A stretch of 26,699 nucleotides of DNA, taken from Desulfobacteraceae bacterium UBA2771 (GTDB lineage: Bacteria; Desulfobacterota; Desulfobacteria; Desulfobacterales; Desulfosarcinaceae). The stretch is taken from positions 2,335 through 29,033 of the forward strand of contig DEIP01000037.1 of assembly GCA_002352605.1 (NCBI GenBank). The letters run 5' to 3'. Below the pieces are notes generated by a model, which was not told the origin of the DNA, ran no database searches, and was given only the letters and a program-made list of their open reading frames with translations. This document shows positions 7,825 to 15,775 of the stretch, piece by piece. Positions within the stretch are counted from its first letter, which is position 1, and each line of letters opens with the position of its first letter. The position numbers and the translations under genes are program-made.

Positions 7825-10323
7825 TTACTTGCTTTTAGTAATTATTGCGGTGAGGATCTGTCGATCTGTCAGATTAAAGACCGTTTTTATCACCCGAGCG
7901 GGTCTCATCATCAGGTTGTTATCGGTTCCGAGGGTCATAAAAACATGATGCTCATCCACCAGTCTAATTTTGCTTACCGCCTTTTTTAAATTAACAACAA
8001 CCAACTTGCCTTTCTTGCTTTTTCTTTCAATAGTTACGCTTTGTTGACCAAAAAAACAGTCTAAATCGTTTTGCCGGAAAAAGCCATCTTTTAGTTCGAC
8101 CCGATAATCCTGCTTGGCCTCCATGCGCAACCGTTTCGTCGGATCATGAAATGAGCAGCCGGTAATATCCAGTCCTTTGGGCATCTGTCGTTGCAGACGA
8201 CGAATAAAATCCTCCGAATTCATTGATTCGGTCAAGATGACCAACATCTGTTCTTCTTCGCTTTGCATCCCCATCGGCAGCGTATCACCAAAAGAGACTT
8301 TGGGCATGGGGTGGAACCCCTGGGAATATTTTAATGGAATTTGCTCCCGCCGTAAACTTCTGATAAAGATTTTAACCATCTCAAGGTGGCCCAAGTAGCG
8401 TGCAGCACCCATTTTTTTAAAGTTTACCAAATATTTAACAGTGGTTTCAGACCTTACCGGATCACCAACTGGATGTTGGGATAAAAACTCATTTTTCCGA
8501 CTATGGAAAGAGATCGGTTTAAGTGAGGCGAAATCACAAACGCCGCAGCCACTGCAGCTTCCGGTTCGACAGTCATCGGTGATTTTACCTTTTGCAGCAT
8601 TTCCTTTTTCCTTAAGAAGGAAAGACCTATCCACACCAATATGGATATGATCCCACGGCAAAGATTGTTCCGTATTTGAAAAACCGTCTGTGTAACATTT
8701 CGAATTTATACCACTTTCATCAAAAACCCGTACCCATCGGTCATAATTAAAAAAATCGGTCCACCCATCGAAGCGGCAGCCGCTTCTCCACGCCTTGATC
8801 AAGACTTGGTTTAGCTTTCTATCACCTCGGGCCCACACCCCTTCGATCGTACTGACCCGGGGGTCCTGCCACTTCAACTGAACACCAGGAAGTTTCAGGT
8901 TTGTTTTCAACCAATTAATTTTTTGCATGGCTGTATCAAGAGAAATCTGTGGCTCCCACTGAAATGGTGTGTGGGGTTTTGGCACAAAAGTAGCCACACC
9001 AACGTTTATTTTTCCGTTTCGTTTGATTACTGTTTTCAGCCGTTTCACCAGAGCCACAATGGCTTCCAGATCAACTTGCGTCTCGGTAGGAAGACCAACC
9101 ATAAAATAGAGTTTGATCACCTTCCATCCGAGGGAAAAGGCATTTTCTACTGTTTCGACGATATCCGTTTCATTAATATTTTTATTGATCACATCTCGCA
9201 GGCGCTGACTTCCAGCTTCCGGTGCAATGGTGAATCCAGTTTTTCTGACTTTTCGAACCAGTTCCATCAATTCGGGGGTCAGTGAACCGACCCGCAAAGA
9301 CGGAAGGGAAATTGCCACCCTGTCCTTTTGCCCGAACGCCATAATTTTTTTCATCAACGGCGCGATACAAGAGTAGTCCCCTGTGCTCAAAGAGAGCAAG
9401 GAAAGATCTTCATACCCGGTCTCTATTAATGATTGCCGCACTGAAGAGAGGACGGATTCAGGATGGCGTTCACGCACAGGTCGATATATCATACCGGCTT
9501 GGCAGAACCGGCACCCACGGGTGCACCCCCGGGCAATCTCCATGCGCAGCCGATCATGAATCGGCTTTCCAAAAGGAACAATGGGTTTTGTTGGAATGGG
9601 TGCGTCGTTCAAGTCGGGAACAACGGTTCGCTCAACAAATCGGTGTGACCCTATTTTTGGATGCAGCCTTTGATTTCCGGTAGAATTAAATGAAACATCA
9701 AAGAAAGAGGGAATATATATACCTTTTATCCGAGACCAGCGGCGGAGCAGATCTTTCCGGTTTCGGTTATCCGATCGGCGCCAGGCCAACCACGCATCGG
9801 TGATCTGTAAAATCACGGCTTCTCCATCACCCACCACAACGGCATCGAAAAAATCGGCCACCGGTTCCGGATTGCAGGTGCATGGGCCACCGGCGATAAC
9901 AAATGGATCACTTTCCTTTCGTCGGTTGGCAAAGAAGGATATGTTTGCAAGATCGAGCATATTCACCATGTTGGTATAATTTAACTCGTAGAGCAGGCTG
10001 AAACCGATAATATCGAAACTATTCAGCGGGGTTTCGGACTCCAAGGAACACAATGGCACCCTTTTTTCCCTAAGTTGTGCCTCCATATCAACTGCCGGTG
10101 CAAATACCCGCTCGGCCTGTATCTGATCTTGAGCATTGAGAATTCCATATAAAATTTGAATGCCGAAGTGGGATGTGGCAATTTCATATAGATCTGGAAA
10201 AGCCAGGGCGATGTGCAATTCGGTCTTACCCCATGCTTTTTGAATGCTATTTGTTTCACGGCCCAAATATCGGCTAGGCATCTGTATCAGCGGCAGGATC
10301 TCTTGAATGGATGTTTCGCTCAT
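7825..10323 (-). CDS. B12-binding-like radical SAM protein fused to DUF2344
   Basis: An 832-residue fusion of the TIGR03960 radical SAM protein and the TIGR03936/DUF2344 protein, which are separate genes in many bacteria. Residues about 1-250 are the B12-binding-like domain (GGPCTCNPEPVADFFDAVVVGDGEA). The radical SAM cluster is CTRGCRFCQAG with Cys267, Cys271 and Cys274. From about 600 to the end is the DUF2344 part (ARYLGHLEMVKIFIRSLRR, SQGFHPMPKVSFGD). Between them is a cysteine-rich stretch, CRTGSCSGCGVC, which could hold a further iron-sulfur cluster. The substrate is unknown. The family is often next to RNase G, as here, which hints at RNA or ribosome-related modification. The upstream gap to the divergent protease gene is only 43 bases. 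Confidence 0.9.
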   Translation of the reverse strand: MSETSIQEILPLIQMPSRYLGRETNSIQKAWGKTELHIALAFPDLYEIATSHFGIQILYGILNAQDQIQAERVFAPAVDMEAQLREKRVPLCSLESETPLNSFDIIGFSLLYELNYTNMVNMLDLANISFFANRRKESDPFVIAGGPCTCNPEPVADFFDAVVVGDGEAVILQITDAWLAWRRSDNRNRKDLLRRWSRIKGIYIPSFFDVSFNSTGNQRLHPKIGSHRFVERTVVPDLNDAPIPTKPIVPFGKPIHDRLRMEIARGCTRGCRFCQAGMIYRPVRERHPESVLSSVRQSLIETGYEDLSLLSLSTGDYSCIAPLMKKIMAFGQKDRVAISLPSLRVGSLTPELMELVRKVRKTGFTIAPEAGSQRLRDVINKNINETDIVETVENAFSLGWKVIKLYFMVGLPTETQVDLEAIVALVKRLKTVIKRNGKINVGVATFVPKPHTPFQWEPQISLDTAMQKINWLKTNLKLPGVQLKWQDPRVSTIEGVWARGDRKLNQVLIKAWRSGCRFDGWTDFFNYDRWVRVFDESGINSKCYTDGFSNTEQSLPWDHIHIGVDRSFLLKEKGNAAKGKITDDCRTGSCSGCGVCDFASLKPISFHSRKNEFLSQHPVGDPVRSETTVKYLVNFKKMGAARYLGHLEMVKIFIRSLRREQIPLKYSQGFHPMPKVSFGDTLPMGMQSEEEQMLVILTESMNSEDFIRRLQRQMPKGLDITGCSFHDPTKRLRMEAKQDYRVELKDGFFRQNDLDCFFGQQSVTIERKSKKGKLVVVNLKKAVSKIRLVDEHHVFMTLGTDNNLMMRPARVIKTVFNLTDRQILTAIITKSK

Positions 10324-10331
10324 GTTATGTT
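10303..10331 (+). promoter_or_regulatory. possible weak promoter for htrA-asnS
   Basis: TTGAAT (10303-10308), a 17-base spacer and TATGTT (10326-10331) match the sigma70 consensus at four of six positions each. The -35 lies inside the start of the divergent radical SAM gene, because the intergenic space is only 43 bases. Spacing is ideal but the boxes are weak. An alternative sigma factor such as RpoE is possible for an envelope protease, but no clear match was seen. Confidence 0.3.
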
Positions 10332-10366
10332 TTCCAGGTTAAGGCGTAATTAAAAAAAGGGTTGAA

Positions 10367-11788
10367 ATGACAAAGATGGCCATACAAATCAATAAAAAAA
10401 TATTATTATTTCTGCTTGTGGGATCTTTGGTGTTTTTTTTTATTACCGTCAAAAATAGTTTTTGTATCGTCGTAACACGGGAAAATAATGTGGTTAGGGC
10501 GGTACGAAAAGTAAGCCCGGCAGTCGTCAACATAAGTTCACAATATGAAATACGCAAGAAATCCAATCCGTTTTCAGGATATGGCATGGATCCATTGTTG
10601 GAAAATTTCTTTCGTGATTTTTTCTCCCCTGAGCTTGAGCGCGGGGAAAAGCGAACCAGCCTTGGCTCCGGTGTGATCATTGATGGCAATCGTGGCTTTG
10701 TCTTGACCAATACCCATGTGATTGAAAAAGCCACGACGATCAACGTGGTCTTTAATGATAATCGCGAATTTGAGGCGACTATCGTGGGTATGGATCCGGA
10801 TTCGGATCTGGCCGTCCTAAAAATCGAGGCGGACCAAGCGTTACCGGCCATACAGATGGGTGATTCAGGGGACATCATGATTGGGGAATCGGTCATTGCC
10901 ATCGGAAATCCCTTCGGATTTTCCCATACCGTCACCACCGGTGTGGTCAGTGCGGTAAACCGAAGTATTAAAACCGCCGAACGGGTCTTTCACGAGTTTA
11001 TTCAAACCGATGCATCCATCAACCCGGGAAACAGCGGTGGACCGCTGCTTAACATCAACGGGGAGTTGATCGGCATTAACACCGCGATCTACGCACAAGC
11101 CCGAGGCATAGGATTTGCCATCCCGATCAACCGGGCAAAACGCATCATCTCCGATCTGATCAATTACGGTGAGGTTGTTCGGGCATGGATCGGTATGATG
11201 GTTCAACCCCTCGATGTTGATCTTGCCGAATACCTCAATATCAAAAGTGATGTCGGTGTAATCGTCACCGCTGTGGAACCACAGAGCCCGGCGGCAAGAG
11301 CAGGTATGGTCGAAGGGGATCTCATCCTTTCCATAGACGGTTTGCCGATCACCGATATCTCCGACTATCACTCGAAATTGAAATCAATTTCAGTCGATCA
11401 GGCCATCTCGGTAAAATTAAACCGAAAAGGGAAAAAAGAAGAAATCTTAATCCAAGCATCTGTTTTTCCATTGGCTTTAGCACTAAAAATAGCCAGCCAG
11501 CGGCTGGGTATCACGATCGAAGACCTGAATGAACAAACCCGGACCAAGTATGGGATACGCATGCGCAAAGGGGTGGTGATCGTTAACATGCGCCGGGGAT
11601 CCCATCTGGATCGTATCGGGGTGAGACCGGGAGACATTATTCGCCGGATCGGGGAAGAACGGGTGGATCATCTGACGGATTTTAAGACGGCCATCGTAAA
11701 ATACCGAAATCAACCGTCGGTGGTTTTACTGATTCAGCGTGATGACCATCTTTACCATATCAATGCACCCATGAAGGATAATGGATAA
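10367..11788 (+). CDS. HtrA/Deg-family serine protease with two PDZ domains
   Basis: A 473-residue envelope protease and chaperone of the DegP/DegQ/DegS type. An uncleaved-looking N-terminal hydrophobic segment (13-28) suggests export or membrane anchoring. The trypsin-like domain has the full triad: His117 (TNTHVIE), Asp147 (DSDLAVLKI) and Ser223 (PGNSGGPL). Two PDZ domains follow, the first at about 265-365 (GVIVTAVEPQSPAARAGMVEGDLIL) and the second at about 375-470 (VVIVNMRRGSHLDRIGVRPGDII). Two PDZ domains favour a DegP/DegQ-like role over DegS. ATG at 10367 has AAAAGGG upstream; ATG at 10376 is an alternative. Its stop TAA shares one base with the asnS start (TAATG), so the two are coupled. 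Pairing a quality-control protease with a tRNA synthetase is unusual but may be chance. Confidence 0.93.
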   Translation: MTKMAIQINKKILLFLLVGSLVFFFITVKNSFCIVVTRENNVVRAVRKVSPAVVNISSQYEIRKKSNPFSGYGMDPLLENFFRDFFSPELERGEKRTSLGSGVIIDGNRGFVLTNTHVIEKATTINVVFNDNREFEATIVGMDPDSDLAVLKIEADQALPAIQMGDSGDIMIGESVIAIGNPFGFSHTVTTGVVSAVNRSIKTAERVFHEFIQTDASINPGNSGGPLLNINGELIGINTAIYAQARGIGFAIPINRAKRIISDLINYGEVVRAWIGMMVQPLDVDLAEYLNIKSDVGVIVTAVEPQSPAARAGMVEGDLILSIDGLPITDISDYHSKLKSISVDQAISVKLNRKGKKEEILIQASVFPLALALKIASQRLGITIEDLNEQTRTKYGIRMRKGVVIVNMRRGSHLDRIGVRPGDIIRRIGEERVDHLTDFKTAIVKYRNQPSVVLLIQRDDHLYHINAPMKDNG

Positions 11789-13170
11789 TGAAAAGAGAAA
11801 AAATTTGCGATTTGTTAAAAACCGAAAAACCAATTGACAATATATTGCTCAAGGGTTGGATTCGAACCAAACGGAACTCGAAGACCTTTTTCTTTATCGA
11901 GGTCAATGACGGTTCCTGTCTTAAAAACATGCAGATCATCGTTGATCAAAAAACACCACACTACAGCGAAATAAAAAAATTGACGACCGGATCGGCAGTG
12001 GCCGTATGGGGAAATCTGGTTTCATCCCGAGGTGGTGGGCAGAAATGGGAGGTTCAATCCACGAAGATGGATATTATCAGTTTAGCGCAGGAAACATTTC
12101 CCTTACAGAAAAAACGCCATACGGATGAATATCTGCGAACCATTGCCCACTTGCGGCCGCGCACCAATAAATACGGGGCTATTTTCAGAATCCGCAGCGA
12201 ACTGGCCTGGGGGGTCCACCAGTTTTTCAAGGAAAAAGGATTCCGTTACATTCACACGCCGGTGATCACCGGATCGGATTGTGAAGGGGCCGGCGAGCTC
12301 TTTCGCTTAACGACGCTAAATCCCCCCATCCCGATGACCCCGGATGGTAAAATCGATTATTCGAAGGATTTTTTCGGCATGGAATCCAACCTGACGGTTT
12401 CCGGGCAACTCTCCGCAGAGATGTTGGCCCTCGCTTTGGGAGATGTTTACACCTTCGGGCCCACGTTCCGTGCTGAAAATTCCAATACCCGCCGTCATGT
12501 GGCGGAATTCTGGATGATTGAGCCGGAAATGGCCTTTTGCGACCTGAACGGTAATATGGATATGGGTGAGACCTTGATCAAGCATCTGATCACTTTTGTC
12601 ATCGATAACTGTGCTGAAGATCTGGCGCTGTGTGCCCGGTTTGTCGATAAAACCTTGATGAAAACCCTTGAAAACATCGTTTCCGCAGACTTTGTGCGTA
12701 TTCCTTACCGGACGGCCATCGATATATTGCTCGAATCCGAGCAGTCATTTTCTTTTGCGGTTGCCTACGGGGCGGATCTTCAATCGGAACACGAGCGTTA
12801 CCTGACCGAAATTCATTTTAAAAAACCGGTCATTCTGTACGACTATCCCAAAACCATAAAACCGTTTTATATGCGTCTGAACGACGACGACGAAACCGTT
12901 GGTGCCATGGATATTTTAGTTCCACGGATCGGAGAATTGATCGGCGGTAGCCAGCGTGAAGAACGATTGGAGATGCTGGAAAAGCAGATGGCCGTATCTG
13001 ACCTCTCCAGCGAAAGCTACTGGTGGTATCTGGAATCGAGACGGTTTGGGACGGTTCCCCACAGCGGATTTGGACTGGGTTTCGAGCGGCTGTTGATGTT
13101 GATTACCGGGGTGTCCAACATTAGGGATGTTATCCCCTTTCCCCGAACCCCGGGAAACATTGAGTTTTAA
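11788..13170 (+). CDS. asnS: asparaginyl-tRNA synthetase
   Basis: Class IIb synthetase charging tRNA(Asn). The 460 residues match bacterial AsnRS. The N-terminal OB-fold anticodon-binding domain covers about 15-110 (ILLKGWIRTKRNSKTFFFIEVNDGS). Class II motif 2 is seen as FRAENSNTRRHVAEFWMIEPE, and motif 3 as GFGLGFERLLMLITG near the C-terminus, followed by the AsnRS-typical NIRDVIPFPRTPG. Asn rather than Asp specificity is supported by this motif and by the absence of the large AspRS insertion domain. The ATG overlaps the protease stop by one base. It converges with the bat operon on the other strand at about 13.2 kb. Confidence 0.96.
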   Translation: MKREKICDLLKTEKPIDNILLKGWIRTKRNSKTFFFIEVNDGSCLKNMQIIVDQKTPHYSEIKKLTTGSAVAVWGNLVSSRGGGQKWEVQSTKMDIISLAQETFPLQKKRHTDEYLRTIAHLRPRTNKYGAIFRIRSELAWGVHQFFKEKGFRYIHTPVITGSDCEGAGELFRLTTLNPPIPMTPDGKIDYSKDFFGMESNLTVSGQLSAEMLALALGDVYTFGPTFRAENSNTRRHVAEFWMIEPEMAFCDLNGNMDMGETLIKHLITFVIDNCAEDLALCARFVDKTLMKTLENIVSADFVRIPYRTAIDILLESEQSFSFAVAYGADLQSEHERYLTEIHFKKPVILYDYPKTIKPFYMRLNDDDETVGAMDILVPRIGELIGGSQREERLEMLEKQMAVSDLSSESYWWYLESRRFGTVPHSGFGLGFERLLMLITGVSNIRDVIPFPRTPGNIEF

Positions 13171-13225
13171 AATACAACACGGGGGATGTTTGGTGCAAGG
13201 AAAAGCCAATCAAATAAATCTTTTC

Positions 13226-13248
13226 CCCTCACCCCGAAGAGGCGAGGG
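13226..13248. terminator. hairpin in the asnS / bat convergent gap
   Basis: Arms 13226-13233 and 13241-13248 (CCCTCACC / GGCGAGGG) pair over eight positions with one A-C mismatch, which becomes a G-U pair in a minus-strand transcript; the loop has seven bases. It lies between two convergent operons, where a bidirectional terminator is expected. The U-tract is poor on both strands, so the call is weak. Confidence 0.35.
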
Positions 13249-13298
13249 CGTTTATGGCAAAGGGTGTTTCGCGGCGCTTGAGTACTAAGGACCCTTAG

Positions 13299-14051
13299 TC
13301 AGATAATACCGGCATCGGACCTCTTCACCCAGCCGATTTTGTCCTCTGTATAGCGGATCAGCAGGTGGGTGTCGGATTCGCGTTCGACACAGACCTTGGT
13401 GCCGGCATGCAGGACGAAGAGCTGGGTGGCGCTGTCGGTGAAACCGGAACGCACGGCGATTTGATTGGGCAGAATTACGGCATGCCGGATGTGGGTGGCC
13501 TCGACATAGTTAAAGACGGCCGTGGCGGTGAAAAGGATGGTCCCCGCGGCGATCAGAACGATGCTGGGGCGCAGGAGGCGTTTTTTGCGGATGGCCAGGA
13601 CCGACAAGGCGGCCCACAGCGCCGCATTGAGGAGTACGGCGATCCAGCGAACCGTTCGCTGGGCCAATTGGTATTTCCAGAAAAAGAGAATGCGCAGCAG
13701 GGGCGATTGTTTCTCGCCGCGTTCATCCTTGGTGAGGGTCAGGGCATATTCGTAGTTAAAGCGCAGGTCCGGGTCGTCCGGCATGTGCGTTAAGGCCCGT
13801 TCGTACCATAACAGGGAACGGCCCAGGTCTTCGTTTTTCAAATAGGCATTGCCCAGATTGTAAAAGAGCATGCCGTTGTCCACGCCGCCGTCGGCCAGGC
13901 TTTCGAAGGCGGCGATGGCTGCCGGCCAGTCCCCGTTACGGTAGGATTCGGTGCCGTTCATGAAGGTGAGGGCGGTTTCGGATGCTGGGGTGACGGCAAG
14001 AAGGGCCAGAACCAGCACGAGTGCCGACGGGAGTATCACCAATCGTTTCAT
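13299..14051 (-). CDS. BatE-like TPR and SH3 membrane protein
   Basis: A 250-residue protein, last in the MoxR/Bat operon. A signal peptide at 1-22 ends near AVTPASETA. TPR repeats cover about 27-105 (GMLFYNLGNAYLKNEDLGRSLLWYERAL). Two membrane helices follow at about 135-153 and 163-182. A bacterial SH3-like domain closes the protein (about 190-250, ending KIGWVKRSD). This is the layout of BatE proteins of Bat operons. The frame is open to 14192, but the ATG at 14049-14051 overlaps the batD stop as ATGA and begins a signal peptide, so it is the likely start. Confidence 0.85.
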   Translation of the reverse strand: MKRLVILPSALVLVLALLAVTPASETALTFMNGTESYRNGDWPAAIAAFESLADGGVDNGMLFYNLGNAYLKNEDLGRSLLWYERALTHMPDDPDLRFNYEYALTLTKDERGEKQSPLLRILFFWKYQLAQRTVRWIAVLLNAALWAALSVLAIRKKRLLRPSIVLIAAGTILFTATAVFNYVEATHIRHAVILPNQIAVRSGFTDSATQLFVLHAGTKVCVERESDTHLLIRYTEDKIGWVKRSDAGII

Positions 14052-15775
14052 CGGGCCAGCCTCCGCACGGTCTGACGGGTCTGGTCCAGAAGATCGGCCC
14101 GTTTTGTAGCGTTCAGCTTGCCGCCCGAGTAGTTGAAGGATTCGATCGCTTCCAGTAGCCGTGCGGCGGCAGCGGCAGCATCCGCATCCCATCCGATGGA
14201 TAGCAGATGGTCTTTTGCCTCGGTCCAGGTAAGAGAGGTGCCCGTCACGTCCCGCTTGCCGAGGATGGCCGACACCAGTGCCCGATAGAGAGCCGAGAGA
14301 AAGTCGGCGTCCGAGCTATCGGTGGCGGCTGCCATTTTCAGGGATTTCTTGGCTCGATCAGCCATGATCCGGCTCGGCGAGTCGTCCTTGCGGGCGATTT
14401 GCATCACGGTTCTGGCGGCCATGAACCCCAAGACCGGAATGGCCAGCAAGAGGCCAAACCACAGGGGCGGCAGGGATCGCCGGGGTTTCAAGGTGTCCAT
14501 TCCCGTTTTCAGCGGCAGAATATCCCGGCCGGTAAATTCCACCCGTTTTTTCAAAGACAAGATTTGCGCAGGGGCGGCCCGGAATACCTCGATGTCGGTG
14601 GCTGTCGTATCGGATGGGGAGACGGTGAGGTCGAAGGTCGCTGTGGAGAGGGTCTGGTACGCGCCGGTCTCCACATCAAAATAGGCCAACGCGATGGGAT
14701 CGATACGGAATTGGCCGGCCAGAATGGGAACCAGGGCCATGCGGAAGGTTTTGCTGCCCGCGTTGCCCTCCGGCCCCCGTTGGATCTGCTCTTCTGGATT
14801 GTCGGCGTAGGTTTTGAATTCCTTTGGCACCGAAATAACCGGGAGCGTGGCATCCATGATGTTGCCGGACCCACTGATGGTGACGGCCAGCGTGGTGGAG
14901 TCGCCCACCCGAATGTCCGTTTTGTCCAGGTCGGCGGCAATCTCAAAACGGCCCACCAGGCCGGCGAACGACGTTCCCGGCGGCGCGGGCGGCAGGGCCC
15001 GCACCTGGACCGCAATGAGATCGGTTTCAAGGTTGCGGGTGGTCATTTGGGTGCTACCGAAAAACGAATCCATGCCGGAAAAGGGCCGTGGCCGACGGCT
15101 GCGCTGCACAAGGCCCACCTGAAGCACTGCCGGTTCGATCTCCAGTGCCCCGGTCTTCACGGGAATCAGTATGAAAGTCACTTCCGTCACGATGAATTCC
15201 CGGCCGTTGATCACGGATCGATAGGATTTACGGTCCTCCAGTTCTTCGGCATTAAATCCGTTGAAATTCGGAGCCTGGAACTTGGCGTCGGCTACCTGGA
15301 TGGCATTGAAAAGACGGAAGGTATAGATGAGCTGTTGACCGATCCAGGGCGATTGATCCGAAACCTCGGCGGATACATATACATCACGCTTGCCGCTGTC
15401 GGCAGGCGGCGCCCTGGAAACTGTGACACGAATGGGGGCCGTATAGTGGACCTTCCCGCCGATGGTCACCGGGATGGCAGGGATGGTCAGACGGCCGGTT
15501 TTTTCGGGAACCAGGACATAATTACGGATCAACTGCCGCGAGGTGCGGCCGTTGATCATCTGAAAACTGCTGCTGGTTCCGCGTGAAACGGTTTTGAAAT
15601 CGGCGATTCCGGAAAGGTCGACCTCACCATCGCCGCCCTCGATGGTCAACCGCAAGGCGATGGATTCACCCACCGTGGCCTGGTTGCGGTCCACCACGGC
15701 ACGCACGGTCGCCGCATCGGCGATTGCCGCCGGCGTTAAAAACAGCGCCATTGCCATGCTCAGATATCTGACCAT
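14048..15775 (-). CDS. batD: BatD-family protein
   Basis: A 575-residue BatD (oxygen tolerance domain) protein. It has a signal peptide at 1-21 (ends AAIADAA), several beta-sandwich repeats exposed to the periplasm (for example VDRNQATVGESIALRLTI near 28-45 and DLDKTDIRVGDSTTLAVTI near 282-300), a single membrane helix at 437-457, and a cytoplasmic helical tail. The family is found with MoxR and von Willebrand factor A proteins and is linked to envelope or stress functions; the exact role is unsettled. Its ATG shares one base with the stop of the upstream gene, and its own TGA overlaps the next ATG, so the whole block is translationally coupled. Confidence 0.9.
   Translation of the reverse strand: MVRYLSMAMALFLTPAAIADAATVRAVVDRNQATVGESIALRLTIEGGDGEVDLSGIADFKTVSRGTSSSFQMINGRTSRQLIRNYVLVPEKTGRLTIPAIPVTIGGKVHYTAPIRVTVSRAPPADSGKRDVYVSAEVSDQSPWIGQQLIYTFRLFNAIQVADAKFQAPNFNGFNAEELEDRKSYRSVINGREFIVTEVTFILIPVKTGALEIEPAVLQVGLVQRSRRPRPFSGMDSFFGSTQMTTRNLETDLIAVQVRALPPAPPGTSFAGLVGRFEIAADLDKTDIRVGDSTTLAVTISGSGNIMDATLPVISVPKEFKTYADNPEEQIQRGPEGNAGSKTFRMALVPILAGQFRIDPIALAYFDVETGAYQTLSTATFDLTVSPSDTTATDIEVFRAAPAQILSLKKRVEFTGRDILPLKTGMDTLKPRRSLPPLWFGLLLAIPVLGFMAARTVMQIARKDDSPSRIMADRAKKSLKMAAATDSSDADFLSALYRALVSAILGKRDVTGTSLTWTEAKDHLLSIGWDADAAAAAARLLEAIESFNYSGGKLNATKRADLLDQTRQTVRRLAR

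Noticed and set aside
10252..10259. TGTTTCAC half of a parS site
   Set aside because: The second half reads GGCCCAAA instead of GTGAAACA, so there is no palindrome; it is ordinary coding sequence.
14207..15586. Long plus-strand open frame of 459 residues
   Set aside because: It lies antisense within batD in G+C-rich DNA, has no family-like sequence, and is rich in Gly, Arg and His as expected of a shadow frame.
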